Positions 34,469 to 44,551 of a stretch of DNA of 51,228 nt are shown piece after piece; position 1 is the stretch's first letter; every line of letters begins with the position of its first letter. This stretch comes from Halioglobus sp. (lineage in GTDB: Bacteria > Pseudomonadota > Gammaproteobacteria > Pseudomonadales > Halieaceae). A model generated the notes under the pieces. That model was given only the letters and a program-made list of their open reading frames with translations. It had not been told where the DNA came from and did not search any database. The position numbers were made by a program, and so were the translations under genes. The stretch covers positions 1 through 51,228 of the forward strand of contig PABK01000015.1 of assembly GCA_002699145.1 (NCBI GenBank). Reading direction: 5' to 3'.

Positions 34469-35610
34469 GTATGCGGTGGGAAAGGGTCGAACTAGGTAGT
34501 GAAGTAACCCTACTTTCCGGTGGGACGCCCAAGAAGAGTGTTCCGGCTTTTTGGGATGGAGAAATTCCTTGGGTAAGCTCCGGCGAAATGACTCAAAGAA
34601 GGATTTGGGACACTGCGCTGCATGTTACAAACGAAGGTGCTATCAAAGGTACCAAACTGATACCGCCGAAAACGGTATTGGTCGTAGTTCGTGGCATGTC
34701 ACTGGCAAAAGAGTTTCGCGTTTCGCTAACGCAGCGTGAAGTGACTTTTAATCAGGATATAAAGGCACTGAAATGCTCTGAACGCCTGAATCCCGAATTT
34801 CTTTACTATTATTTACTATCTCAGGCACGCTCTATTCGAGATTCCACTACCGAAGCATCGCATGGCACAAAGAAACTCGAAAGTGTGATTCTCCAAAAAT
34901 GGCCGCTCCCAGTGCCTAGCGACCATGAGCAGTTGGCTATAGTGGAGGTTCTCTCAAAATATGACGATCTCATATTTAATAACAAACGCCGAGTTGAAAT
35001 ATTAGAAGAGTCAGCGCGACAACTCTACAAAGAGTGGTTTGTACGATTTAGATTTCCAGGTCATGAGCATGTCAAGATAGTTGATGGAGTGCCAGAAGGT
35101 TGGCATAGATGTCAGGTCGGCGACTTGCTTACTCTCCAGCGTGGTTTTGATTTGCCAGTCAAAAACCGCATAGAGGGAACTGTTCCTATATATGCATCTA
35201 CCGGAATAAACGGATACCACAATGAATACAAAGTAAAAGCTCCGGGTATCGTGACAGGCCGAAGTGGATCATTGGGAACGGTTTTATATGTTTCGAAAGA
35301 TTTTTGGCCCCTTAACACCGCATTGTGGGTTAAAGAATTTAAGAAAGTTACGCCATACTACGCACTATTTTTCCTACAGAGCTTAAAACTGGAAAATTAT
35401 AACGGTGGTGCGGCTGTGCCCACGTTAAACCGGAATGATGTTCATCGTATTGAAACATTTTCACCGCCAGAAAAATTGCTTGAATCGCTCAATGATTATT
35501 TAAACCCCATATTTGATCAAATAGACACTTTAGCTCAACAGAACCTTAAGTTATCTCAAGCCCGCGACCTCCTTCTCCCAAATCTCATGAACGGGGAGAT
35601 TGCTGTATGA
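34465..35610 (+). CDS. hsdS: Type I specificity subunit HsdS
   Basis: The 381-residue protein has two target-recognition domains: residues ~1-150 (opening WERVELGSEVTLLSGGTPKKS) and ~205-345 (GWHRCQVGDLLTLQRGFDLP), each followed by a conserved helix (the first with SKYDDLIFNNKRRVEILEESARQL, the second ending LSQARDLLLPNLMNGEI). It sets the bipartite DNA target, which cannot be read from sequence. The gene is visibly richer in A and T than hsdM and hsdR, as expected for a specificity gene exchanged between loci. It overlaps both neighbours by four bases. Confidence 0.93.
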   Translation: MSMRWERVELGSEVTLLSGGTPKKSVPAFWDGEIPWVSSGEMTQRRIWDTALHVTNEGAIKGTKLIPPKTVLVVVRGMSLAKEFRVSLTQREVTFNQDIKALKCSERLNPEFLYYYLLSQARSIRDSTTEASHGTKKLESVILQKWPLPVPSDHEQLAIVEVLSKYDDLIFNNKRRVEILEESARQLYKEWFVRFRFPGHEHVKIVDGVPEGWHRCQVGDLLTLQRGFDLPVKNRIEGTVPIYASTGINGYHNEYKVKAPGIVTGRSGSLGTVLYVSKDFWPLNTALWVKEFKKVTPYYALFFLQSLKLENYNGGAAVPTLNRNDVHRIETFSPPEKLLESLNDYLNPIFDQIDTLAQQNLKLSQARDLLLPNLMNGEIAV

Positions 35611-38600
35611 CACCAATGAATGAAGACACATTGGTGCAGCAGACCACGGCTGATTATCTTGAGGATAATCTGGCCTGGGATGAAAATGTCTTCGCTTATA
35701 ATAACGAAACCTTCGGGCCGGAAGGAACTCTGGGACGCAGCTCTGATAAAGAAGTCGTATTAACGCGCTATCTGGGGGAAGCGCTTGTAACGCTTAATCC
35801 GGGATTACCACAGACGGCCTATAAAGACGCTGTGCGGCAGATTACGGATAGTTCTTCCTTTGCCAATACATTGCAGATCAACCGCGAGAAATACGAGCTC
35901 GTTAAAAGCGGTGTTCAGGTCCAGTACAGGAACGAGAAAGGCGCGCTTGTTAAAAAGCGGCTCAAAGTTATCGACTTTGATAATCCCGAGAAAAACCATT
36001 TTCTTTGTGTCCGTGAATTATGGGTGCGGGGTGACATCTATCGCCGCCGCGCCGACATAATGGGTTTTATAAACGGCCTGCCCTTGCTCTTTATCGAATG
36101 CAAGACCGTCCATAAAGATATACGCCGGGCCTATGAAGAAAACCTGTCTGATTACAAGGACACGGTGCCGCACCTGTTCCATCACAATGCGTTTGTTGTA
36201 TTGGGTAATGGTGTCAATGCCAAGATCGGATCGATCTCCAGCAAGTTTGAGCACTTCAATGAATGGAAGCGCCTGGCAGAAGATGAGCCCGGTATTGTTG
36301 ATATGGAGACCTTGCTCAAAGGTGTCTGTAACAAGCGTGACTTTCTTGATCTCTTCGAGAATTTCATTCTCTTTGATGAAAGCAGTGGCGGGCTGATCAA
36401 GATTGTGTCCCGCAACCACCAGTTTCTGGGTGTCAATCGGGCCATCGAGGCGACCAAAGACCGGAGGAACCGGGAGGGGAAGCTCGGTGTCTTCTGGCAT
36501 ACGCAAGGATCGGGCAAGTCATACTCGATAGCGTTCTTTACAAGGAAGATTCACCGCAAGCTGGGGAGTAATTTTACCTTCCTGATCTGTACGGACCGTG
36601 AAGATTTGGATGGGCAGATATACAAGACCTTTGCTGGATGCGGACTTGTTGATAATGACGCCGATCCCTGCCGTGCGAGCTCCGGTGATAATTTGCAGCA
36701 GCTCTTAAATCAGCATAAGGCATACGTCTTTACTCTGGTCCAGAAATTCAACAAAGATGTGGACCCGAACGAGCCTTATTCGGGCCGTGACGACATTATC
36801 GTCATCACTGATGAGGCGCACCGCACACAATATGGGCGGCTAGCGCTCAATCTGCGCAATGCGCTGCCTAATGCCAGCCGGATCGGATTTACCGGCACGC
36901 CGCTCTTTAAGGATGATGAAATCACGCGCCGTGTCTTTGGTGACTATATCTCGACCTATGACTTTCAGCGGGCTGTAGAGGACAAAGCCACAGTGCCGCT
37001 TTACTACGATGCGCGCGGCGAGAAGCTGGGGCTTGAAACGAATGATCTCAATGAGCGTATCGCTGAAAAGCTGGAAGAATATGAGGCGGAAGATGTCGAT
37101 ACGGCAGAGCGCCTGGAAAAGGAGCTCAAGCGCGATTATCACCTGATTACAGCCGAGAGCCGCCTGGAGCAGATCGCCCAGGACTTTGTGATCCATTACA
37201 GCACGCAGTGGGAGACCGGTAAGGCGATGTTCGTCTGTATCGATAAGATCACCTGCGTAAAAATGCACGGTCTTATCATGGCGTGTTGGGAAAAACGTAT
37301 CGCTGAGCTAGAAAGGGAGCTCGCTGCTTGCTCTGACGAGCAGGAACTCGCCCAGCGGCAACGCCAGCTTGGATGGATGCGTGAAATCCTGATGTCCGTC
37401 GTGGTGAGTGAAGAGCAGGGCGAGGTCGATAAGTTCCGTAAATGGGGTTTTGACATTACGCCTCACCGGAAGCTGATCAAGGAAGGATTTGAAACCGAAG
37501 ACGGCAAGCGCATTGACATGGAAAGTGCGTTTAAGAAGGAAGAGCATCCTTTTCGCGTTGCCATCGTCTGCGCCATGTGGCTCACCGGCTTTGATGTGCC
37601 GAGTATGTCTACGCTGTATCTCGATAAGCCGCTTAAGGCCCATACCCTCATGCAGGCGATAGCTAGGGCGAATCGTATCCATGAAGGAAAGAATAACGGC
37701 CTGATCGTTGATTACTGCGGTATCTTGAAAAACCTGCGCAAGGCGCTGGCCACTTTCGCAGGTCATACCGGGGAGGGCACGCTTGGCGGCGATGATGTTC
37801 CCCCCGAGGTCGATCCCGTCCGGCCCGAGGAGGAACTTCTAGCCGATCTAGAGGAGGCCATAGAAGCGGTGAAGGCCTATCTTGAAGCGCATGAGTTCAA
37901 TCTTGCTGACATTAACGAGAAGACCGGTTTTGAACGGAACAAAGCCATTATGGAGGCGAAGGAAGCAGTCAATATCAATGATGAAACCCGCAAGCGATTC
38001 GAGATCATGTGCCGGGAGGTCTTCAAGAAGTTCAAGGCTTGCCTGACGATCAAAGGGGTAAATGCCTACCGTCACAGCTATGATGCGATCAATATCATCT
38101 ATAAGAGCCTTCAGCAGGATGTGGAGAAAGCGGATATCTCGGACATTATCCGCGAGCTTCACAAGATCATCGATGAAACTGTGGATACCGCTAAGGCCGA
38201 CGCTGTGGCAGAGGAGAAGCTCTACGATATCAGTCAGATCGACTTTGACCGCCTGCGCAAAGAGTTTGAAAGAAGTCCCGCCAAGAACACGACTGTCCAG
38301 GCCTTAAAGGACATGATTGAGAGCAAGCTACGCAAGATGCTCATGCAAAACCCCATTCGCACTGACTTTCAGAAGCATTATGAGGAGATCGTCGCTGACT
38401 ATAACAATGAAAAAGACAGGGTGACTATAGAAAAGACCTTTGAAGCGCTGCTTAAGATTACGCAGGAACTTAACGAAGAAGAGAAGCGGGCGGTAAAAGA
38501 AGGCCTGGACGAGGAGTCACTGGCGCTCTTTGATTTGTTGTTAAAGCCTAACCTATCCAAGCAGGACATTGCGCGGATCAAGAAAGTCGCTGAAGGCTTG

Positions 38601-38825
38601 TATAAAACGCTCAATGCTGAAATAGCCAGGGTGCAGGATTTTTTTGCCAAACAGGCAACGCGGGATGAAGTGAAGATACAGATCAAGAACTATCTCTGGG
38701 ACGATAAGACTGGCCTTCCGGAAAGCTTCGGGCCGGAGGAGATTGATGAAAAGACCGATGCCGTGTTTGCGCATTTGGTGATTACACAGAAAAACACAGC
38801 AAAAGAGGCGTTTCAGGCCGTCTAG
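35607..38825 (+). CDS. hsdR: Type I restriction endonuclease subunit HsdR
   Basis: The 1072-residue motor and nuclease subunit has an N-terminal PD-(D/E)xK nuclease (GFINGLPLLFIECKTVHKD carries the Glu-x-Lys), then an SF2 translocase: Walker A TQGSGKSYS, DEAH box in VITDEAHRTQYG, GFTGTPLF and a late QAIARANRIH motif VI. The C-terminal ~350 residues are helical and bind the methyltransferase. It translocates unmodified DNA and cuts far from the site. ATG 35607 overlaps the hsdS stop; an ATG nine bases later is also possible. Confidence 0.93.
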   Translation: MTPMNEDTLVQQTTADYLEDNLAWDENVFAYNNETFGPEGTLGRSSDKEVVLTRYLGEALVTLNPGLPQTAYKDAVRQITDSSSFANTLQINREKYELVKSGVQVQYRNEKGALVKKRLKVIDFDNPEKNHFLCVRELWVRGDIYRRRADIMGFINGLPLLFIECKTVHKDIRRAYEENLSDYKDTVPHLFHHNAFVVLGNGVNAKIGSISSKFEHFNEWKRLAEDEPGIVDMETLLKGVCNKRDFLDLFENFILFDESSGGLIKIVSRNHQFLGVNRAIEATKDRRNREGKLGVFWHTQGSGKSYSIAFFTRKIHRKLGSNFTFLICTDREDLDGQIYKTFAGCGLVDNDADPCRASSGDNLQQLLNQHKAYVFTLVQKFNKDVDPNEPYSGRDDIIVITDEAHRTQYGRLALNLRNALPNASRIGFTGTPLFKDDEITRRVFGDYISTYDFQRAVEDKATVPLYYDARGEKLGLETNDLNERIAEKLEEYEAEDVDTAERLEKELKRDYHLITAESRLEQIAQDFVIHYSTQWETGKAMFVCIDKITCVKMHGLIMACWEKRIAELERELAACSDEQELAQRQRQLGWMREILMSVVVSEEQGEVDKFRKWGFDITPHRKLIKEGFETEDGKRIDMESAFKKEEHPFRVAIVCAMWLTGFDVPSMSTLYLDKPLKAHTLMQAIARANRIHEGKNNGLIVDYCGILKNLRKALATFAGHTGEGTLGGDDVPPEVDPVRPEEELLADLEEAIEAVKAYLEAHEFNLADINEKTGFERNKAIMEAKEAVNINDETRKRFEIMCREVFKKFKACLTIKGVNAYRHSYDAINIIYKSLQQDVEKADISDIIRELHKIIDETVDTAKADAVAEEKLYDISQIDFDRLRKEFERSPAKNTTVQALKDMIESKLRKMLMQNPIRTDFQKHYEEIVADYNNEKDRVTIEKTFEALLKITQELNEEEKRAVKEGLDEESLALFDLLLKPNLSKQDIARIKKVAEGLYKTLNAEIARVQDFFAKQATRDEVKIQIKNYLWDDKTGLPESFGPEEIDEKTDAVFAHLVITQKNTAKEAFQAV

Positions 38826-38850
38826 GGCCTAAAAGGAATAACGAAGAATA

Positions 38851-41442
38851 ATGGATGTTTTAGCGGAAATTCTTGCATGGTCTGCCGGGCTGCCGCTTTG
38901 GCAGCGAGATGCCTTGCGCCGGATTCTTGTTCATGGCGATCTGTCAGAGGACGATATCAGCGCCCTTACAGAACTTTGCAAGAAGGCGCATGGTTTGGCC
39001 GATTGTGAAGATGCTGCCGTATTGGCGGCGGAGCATATTCCCGAAGCAGTCGGAGATGCGGGACAGGTTTTTATAGACTCAATTTACCATCACCAGGGCG
39101 TTAATAACCTCGCGCAGAAACAGACTTTAAAATTTGGTCCGAACCTGACTATTGTCTATGGAGATAATGGTGCAGGTAAAACTGGATATATCAGAATTCT
39201 TAAAAGTGCCTGCCGGGCACGAGGGGTAGAGGACATCCTTGGTAATGTAACGTCTGAAGCCGCCGCTCAAGACCAGATATATTCCCTTAAATACAAGAGG
39301 GGCCAGGACGGGGAATTGGTAGAATGGACGGGAGAGGAAGACGATGAGGCCGTGGCTCAAGTCAGCGTCTTTGATACGAATTCCGCTGCCGTCTATCTCT
39401 CTGAAAAGACGGATGTCGCTTTCAGGCCTTTTGGTCTCGACCTCTTTGATAAGCTCGTAAAAGCCTGCAAGGCCGTTCGTGAGAATTTGACCAAGGAAAA
39501 GCAGGCGCTCTCGGCAAGTGCTGTTCCAGGGATAGAGGTGCCGGACAGCACGCAGGTTGCCAAGCTTCTGGCCGGAATTACGTCTCTTACAAAGCCGGAT
39601 GATGTAACCGCTCTTGCAACCCTGTCTGATGAAGAAAAGCAGCGAATTGCCTCCTTAAGGAAGCAGCTTGCCGACCTGCAAGCAGCCGATACTGAAAAGC
39701 TTTCCCGCGAGCTTCAGCTACGCTCCGGTCGCCTTCGGACGCTTGCCGAGAAACTGCGATCTATAGGATCGGCCCTTTCCGATGAAGCGATTATGGAGAT
39801 ATTCAAGGCGTTGGATGTCGCAAAGAGCAAGAAAGAAACGGCGGAGGCCCTGCGGGCGGCGACATTTGGCGGCGAGCTCCTGAACGGTACGGGCTCTGAA
39901 TCCTGGGTGGACTTGTGGGAGGCTGCCAGGAGCTTTTCTACAGAAGAGGTGTATCCCAATCAGCAATTCCCTGCCGTAGAGAATGACAATCTCTGCGTTC
40001 TTTGTCAGCAGGGGTTGGATCATGACGCTTGTGAGCGCCTCAAACAGTTCGAGAGCTTCATACAGTCTTCGGCAGAGGCAGAGCTCCGCGCAGCGGTTCA
40101 GGACTTCCGCGAGCGGTCACGGGGTGTGTCAGCGCTTGTTATTTCAGATGAGGCGATTGAGCAGGCCATTGCCGAAGTGCTTATCGAAGATGAGCCCCTC
40201 TCTGAAGGCATCAAGGCCGCTCTTGCTAACGCGCAGCAGTATAAGGACGCTTTGATAAATGCCCTCAAGAACAAGGAGGAAAAGCCCGAAAGCTATCCAC
40301 CGTTTGCATTTCCGATAGCGCCCCTTGAGGCCATGTGCGCTCAGCTTGATGAGCGGGCGGCGGCATTGAAGAAAGAAGCCACCCCTGAACTAAAGGAAAA
40401 GCTGGCAGCAGAGCTTAACGAATTTAGAGCAAGGGCCATCCTGGCGAAAAATCTTCAGATTGTTCTTGATGACATTGAAAGGCATAAGAAAATCGCGGCT
40501 TACGGTTTGACCGAGAACGATACGAGACATAATGCGGTCACTGTGAAAAGTACTGAAGTGACCAAAGCCGTTGTCACCGAAAAGTTAAAGAGCAGCTTTA
40601 ATGACGAGCTCAAGGAGCTAAAGTTCAGACATATTAATGTTGAACTTAAAGAGGTCGGCGGTGCGCAGGGGAATTTATATCATCGCCTCATTTTAACCAA
40701 AGCGCCCGGCATTGATCTTCCCCGCGTGGCCAGTGAAGGGGAGCAGCGATGCCTGTCGATTGCCGCTTTCTTTGCTGAGCTGAGTACGGCGGATAATCCG
40801 TCTGCGATTATATTTGATGATCCCGTGTCATCGCTTGATTACAAATGGCGGGAAAACGTCGCGCGTCGTCTGGTACGTGAGGCGAAGGACCGGCAGGTCA
40901 TTGTATTCACCCACGATATCGTGTTCTTGCTCTATCTGCATCAATATGCCGAGCAGCTTGGTGTCGCTTATCTGGACCAGCATATCTTTCAGCAGGCCGC
41001 TTTGGGTGCGGGCCTGTGTGCGGAAGAATTGCCATGGGTCGCCATGAAGGTGGGTAAGCGTATCGGATATTTGAAAAACGAATGGCAGGTGGTCGATAAG
41101 CTCTTCCGCGAGGGTCATCAAAATGCCTATGAAAGGGAGGCCATTCATATCTATGGTCTTCTGCGCGAGTCATGGGAACGCGCCCTGGAAGAAGTGCTCT
41201 TGGTTAGCGTGGTAGAAAGATTCAGGCCGGGTGTACAGACGCAGCAAATTGCAAAGATTGCAGATATTACCCCCGAAGACTGCGCGCAGCTTGAAGCGGC
41301 CATGACCAAGACCTCGAAATGGCTGCCTGGCCATGATATGGCCGCCGCTGCTCATCAGGATGTACCTGAGCCCCAGGAGTTGTTGGATGATATTAAAGAC
41401 CTGGAGGCATGGGTGAAGGCGATTAACCAGAGGAGAAAATAA
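38851..41442 (+). CDS. SMC/Rad50-like ATPase with zinc hook, RloC-like
   Basis: The 863-residue ATPase lies 25 bases after hsdR. Walker A is GDNGAGKT (~106-113). Long coiled coils flank a CVLC zinc-hook motif near residues 382-385 (followed by QQGLDHDACERL), as in Rad50. The second half-site has signature SEGEQRCLSIAAFF, Walker B AIIFDDPVSSLD and the switch His in VFTHD. About 170 residues follow. This is the layout of RloC, an anticodon nuclease kept with type I restriction loci that cuts tRNA when restriction fails. An Arg-x3-Glu pair (RESWE, ~771-775) is followed by histidines at ~827 and 834, further away than in PrrC, so the nuclease assignment is tentative. Alternative: another AAA_13 defence ATPase. 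Confidence 0.7.
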   Translation: MDVLAEILAWSAGLPLWQRDALRRILVHGDLSEDDISALTELCKKAHGLADCEDAAVLAAEHIPEAVGDAGQVFIDSIYHHQGVNNLAQKQTLKFGPNLTIVYGDNGAGKTGYIRILKSACRARGVEDILGNVTSEAAAQDQIYSLKYKRGQDGELVEWTGEEDDEAVAQVSVFDTNSAAVYLSEKTDVAFRPFGLDLFDKLVKACKAVRENLTKEKQALSASAVPGIEVPDSTQVAKLLAGITSLTKPDDVTALATLSDEEKQRIASLRKQLADLQAADTEKLSRELQLRSGRLRTLAEKLRSIGSALSDEAIMEIFKALDVAKSKKETAEALRAATFGGELLNGTGSESWVDLWEAARSFSTEEVYPNQQFPAVENDNLCVLCQQGLDHDACERLKQFESFIQSSAEAELRAAVQDFRERSRGVSALVISDEAIEQAIAEVLIEDEPLSEGIKAALANAQQYKDALINALKNKEEKPESYPPFAFPIAPLEAMCAQLDERAAALKKEATPELKEKLAAELNEFRARAILAKNLQIVLDDIERHKKIAAYGLTENDTRHNAVTVKSTEVTKAVVTEKLKSSFNDELKELKFRHINVELKEVGGAQGNLYHRLILTKAPGIDLPRVASEGEQRCLSIAAFFAELSTADNPSAIIFDDPVSSLDYKWRENVARRLVREAKDRQVIVFTHDIVFLLYLHQYAEQLGVAYLDQHIFQQAALGAGLCAEELPWVAMKVGKRIGYLKNEWQVVDKLFREGHQNAYEREAIHIYGLLRESWERALEEVLLVSVVERFRPGVQTQQIAKIADITPEDCAQLEAAMTKTSKWLPGHDMAAAAHQDVPEPQELLDDIKDLEAWVKAINQRRK

Positions 41443-41470
41443 TGGATTTGCACAAGATTAGGGAGGGGCA

Positions 41471-43255
41471 TTGAGCTTATTGTCCGGTGATCCGCTAACA
41501 CAGCTTGCCTTCTCGGTGTATGAGAATAAAGGTGTTTTCGCTCTACTGCTCGGCTCGGGAATTTCGCGCGCCGCTGAAATTCCTACCGGATGGGAGATTA
41601 CCCTTGATCTTGTCCGGCGGGTAGCGGTCGCGGGTGGTGTGGAAGATCAGTCTGACTGGGCCCAGTGGTATCGCGATGAAGAGGGCGAGGAGCCGAATTA
41701 TTCTACATTGCTCAAAGAACTGGCAGCCTCACCCGAAGAGCGCCGCTCCATTCTTCACAGCTATATCGAGCCCACCGAAGAAGACCGTGAAGAGGGCCGT
41801 AAGGTCCCGACTGCCGCCCATCACGCCGTAGCCGATCTTGTCCAGGCAGGGTATGTGAAAGTTATCGTGACCACCAATTTTGATCGGCTTTTGGAGAATG
41901 CGTTGCGGGAAAAAGGTGTGGAACCAACCGTTGTCGCCTCGGTCGATGCGTTAAATGGCGCAGAGCCGATAACCCATACCGCGTGTTACATCCTCAAATT
42001 GCATGGGGACTACAAGGACGCCCGTATTCTCAATACCGATGAGGAGTTGGGTGATTATCCACCGGAATATGTTTCCTTACTCGACCGGATATTTGATGAT
42101 TATGGGCAGATTGTCTCCGGATGGTCCGGGGAATGGGATCACGCCCTGCGTGCTGCCCTCATGGCTACACCTAACCGGCGCTATCCGATGTTCTGGGCGG
42201 CACGCGGGGAGCCGGGAGAAGGGGCCCGTGAACTTATCAGTCAGCGCGGCGCACGCGTTATATCTGTCAGTGATGCCGACGGTTTTTTCAACGGGATACG
42301 CGAACGTGTAAAGACGCTCGCAGATACCCATCGCGAAAACCCTGTCAGTATCGAGCTGCTTGTGAGTAGCACGAAACGCTATCTGGCAAAGCCCGAATAC
42401 CGTATCAAGCTTGACGATCTGATTTCCCGGGAGGTGGAGCTGTTATGCGAGCGGATCGACATCCCGGATTTTGTACCGGGCGGTGGCTGGAACGAGCATG
42501 AGTTTCGAAACCGCGTTGCCCGCTATGAGGCCGCTACAGAATCTCTGGCCCGCGTTGCCGGTGTGCTCGGTCGTTGGGGTGACGGCACCGAATTATCGCA
42601 TATTAAGGACATTATCAGTTCGGTATGGGCCATTGCAGATAAAGAGCGTTCAGGCCTTACGGTCTTTATCAATATACGGTCTTATCCGGCTGTATTGATC
42701 TTTACGGCCTATGGTCTGGGACTTGTGCGGTCCGGGCGATGGCAGGCCCTGCATGATCTTTTTTCTACCCGGGCCTATTACAGAGATCATGATGAGCCGG
42801 AACGTCTCGTCGCATTCATGTTCTTATGGGCATGGGCCGGTGGAGATAAGGATTCCTGGAAGTTTTTGGAGGGACTTGATCGACACAAAACTCCTTTGAG
42901 TGAGCATCTCTTTGCAGTTATGACTTCCTGGCGTAGCAGCTTTATTGGTATGACTCCTGATTTCGAATATCTGTTCGAATACTTCGAAGTCTTGGGCGCG
43001 CTTGTCTATTTGGAAATGTATTCTCTGGACGATTTGACGCAAGGGCTGGAGTCGGGCAACCCGCGTTATTCTTCGTGGACACCGATGGGGCGGAGCGGCT
43101 GGCATAGTGCTACGCGCAATCGCATTCTCAAAGATATTCAGTCTCCTGAAACGCAGACGAAGTTATTGGGCTTCGGCTATGCGAACGGTGATGACGCGTT
43201 TTTAGAAAAATCGATTGCCAACTACCAGCGCCTTGCCGCAACCATGGCGTTTTAA
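41471..43255 (+). CDS. SIR2-family protein, probable NAD-degrading defence effector
   Basis: The 594-residue protein has an N-terminal SIR2 domain: LLLGSGISRAAEIPTGW (27-41) binds NAD, TTNFD (~134-138) and KLHGDYK (catalytic His ~178) complete the site. The C-terminal ~300 residues are helical and unassigned. It lacks the zinc-binding cysteines of deacetylase sirtuins, so, like ThsA, DSR and related effectors, it more likely destroys NAD in infected cells. The start is TTG 41471 with GGGAGG four bases upstream. It follows the RloC-like gene by 28 bases and ends the five-gene operon. Confidence 0.8.
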   Translation: MSLLSGDPLTQLAFSVYENKGVFALLLGSGISRAAEIPTGWEITLDLVRRVAVAGGVEDQSDWAQWYRDEEGEEPNYSTLLKELAASPEERRSILHSYIEPTEEDREEGRKVPTAAHHAVADLVQAGYVKVIVTTNFDRLLENALREKGVEPTVVASVDALNGAEPITHTACYILKLHGDYKDARILNTDEELGDYPPEYVSLLDRIFDDYGQIVSGWSGEWDHALRAALMATPNRRYPMFWAARGEPGEGARELISQRGARVISVSDADGFFNGIRERVKTLADTHRENPVSIELLVSSTKRYLAKPEYRIKLDDLISREVELLCERIDIPDFVPGGGWNEHEFRNRVARYEAATESLARVAGVLGRWGDGTELSHIKDIISSVWAIADKERSGLTVFINIRSYPAVLIFTAYGLGLVRSGRWQALHDLFSTRAYYRDHDEPERLVAFMFLWAWAGGDKDSWKFLEGLDRHKTPLSEHLFAVMTSWRSSFIGMTPDFEYLFEYFEVLGALVYLEMYSLDDLTQGLESGNPRYSSWTPMGRSGWHSATRNRILKDIQSPETQTKLLGFGYANGDDAFLEKSIANYQRLAATMAF

Positions 43256-43390
43256 TCGGAGTGAATGCTCAGGACCTCGATACGTTTTATGTGATCGTGT
43301 TCGTCTTCATTTCGGCCATAGCGCGCGACATGAATATCAACGGCGAAATCACTGAAATTGAACGCGAATTGATCGTTATGAAAGCTTAGG

Positions 43391-44551
43391 TCAGAAACTA
43401 AGTCGCTGCCACTCATCGTGCCACCGATGATCCTCGGCATGCTGGTAGATCGCTGTGGTTTCAAGCTTTTCGTGGCGGGCAGAAGCTTGAATATATTTGA
43501 TTCCGATGCCCGAATCATCGCTTCGAGTGACTGCGGTATGCCTGAACCAATGGCAAGATGCTCTCCGAAGTTTTCGAGCATTGTTCGGTGAATCAGCTTC
43601 CAAGGTATCAGCGGCCCCTTTGACGATTTCTTTTACTAACCGATGAATCATATTGTCGGATACGCCGCTTGTACCCTTGATGCTCCGGAAAATGGGGGAC
43701 CTATCATCTTCTTTGGGCAGGTCATCTAAGTCCAGGAATCGGCGATAGCGCATCAATGCATCGAGCATTTCGTCGTTGACCGGCACCTTGGCGCGTTTGC
43801 CCCCCTTGCCTTCGACGAACCACCACCATTTGCCCCGAAACTCCCGGAAGCTATTCATAGAATGGCTGGCCACCTCTGAAACCCGGGGCGCCAATAGGAA
43901 TAGAAAATGAAATAGAAAGCGTACGCGCTCATATTGCTCGATCTCTCGGCGAGTCCCTTGGGGAAGGGCAACGATGTAACCCTTCAGGTGCTCCCAGGTC
44001 TTCTGATCAAGGAAGCGTTCCTGTGCGATCACATCATGCGTTGATGGCGTTAGCTTCTTATTGCGCCGGCGAATCAAGGACAGGGGATTCCCCCGGATAT
44101 AGCCGGCGTCCACCCAGTAGGAGAGTAGGGCATTGACCACGATGAGGGATTGCCGCTGACTGCTTTCACGCAGGGGTCCCTGGAACGGTTTCCAGGCTGC
44201 GGAATGTCGCGGGGATCGAGGGCCGCACCAGTAGGCTTCGGGCTGCGGGTTGGCCAGAAACACTTGGTAGGCCTGAAAGTCCTCGCGCAACAACGAAGAG
44301 ATCGGTCTGCGTCGCTCCTTGATGGACCAGAGGAGCAGCCGCTCGGCCTCCTTACGGTAATTCCGGTGGGTTTGCGGGGAATCCTCGAACTCGGCCAGCC
44401 AGCATTGGATCGCCTGCCAGTCATTGTCCGCTTGGATCTGGCAATGGTCCTGCGACAACCGGTTGTCTCCCCGGCTGCCGTCCAGTTCTTCCGGCAGGGC
44501 AGCCAGGCCATCCAATGGCACCGGATGCGCCCTGAAAACGACCAATTCCAC
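43391..44551 (-). CDS. tnpS: Tyrosine recombinase, TnpS-like cointegrate resolvase
   Basis: The 386-residue integrase has a SAM-like core-binding domain (about 45-155) and a catalytic domain with Arg223 (LAPRVSEVASHS), Lys252 (GKGGKRAKVP), His334-x2-Arg337 (CHWFRHTA), His360 (SARHEKLETT) and nucleophile Tyr369 (AIYQHAED). The GTG start at 44551 follows AGGAG by about 11 bases. It is divergent from a KfrA-like coiled-coil gene, and a Tn3 transposase lies downstream; this is the tnpS-tnpT layout of Tn4651-type transposons, in which TnpS recombines a site between the two genes to resolve cointegrates. An integrase of another element is the alternative. Confidence 0.75.
   Translation of the reverse strand: MELVVFRAHPVPLDGLAALPEELDGSRGDNRLSQDHCQIQADNDWQAIQCWLAEFEDSPQTHRNYRKEAERLLLWSIKERRRPISSLLREDFQAYQVFLANPQPEAYWCGPRSPRHSAAWKPFQGPLRESSQRQSLIVVNALLSYWVDAGYIRGNPLSLIRRRNKKLTPSTHDVIAQERFLDQKTWEHLKGYIVALPQGTRREIEQYERVRFLFHFLFLLAPRVSEVASHSMNSFREFRGKWWWFVEGKGGKRAKVPVNDEMLDALMRYRRFLDLDDLPKEDDRSPIFRSIKGTSGVSDNMIHRLVKEIVKGAADTLEADSPNNARKLRRASCHWFRHTAVTRSDDSGIGIKYIQASARHEKLETTAIYQHAEDHRWHDEWQRLSF

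Noticed and set aside
43261-43391. Short hydrophobic peptide frame between the SIR2 and tnpS-like genes
   Set aside because: Only about 43 codons from a GTG whose upstream GGAG is too close; no family resemblance.
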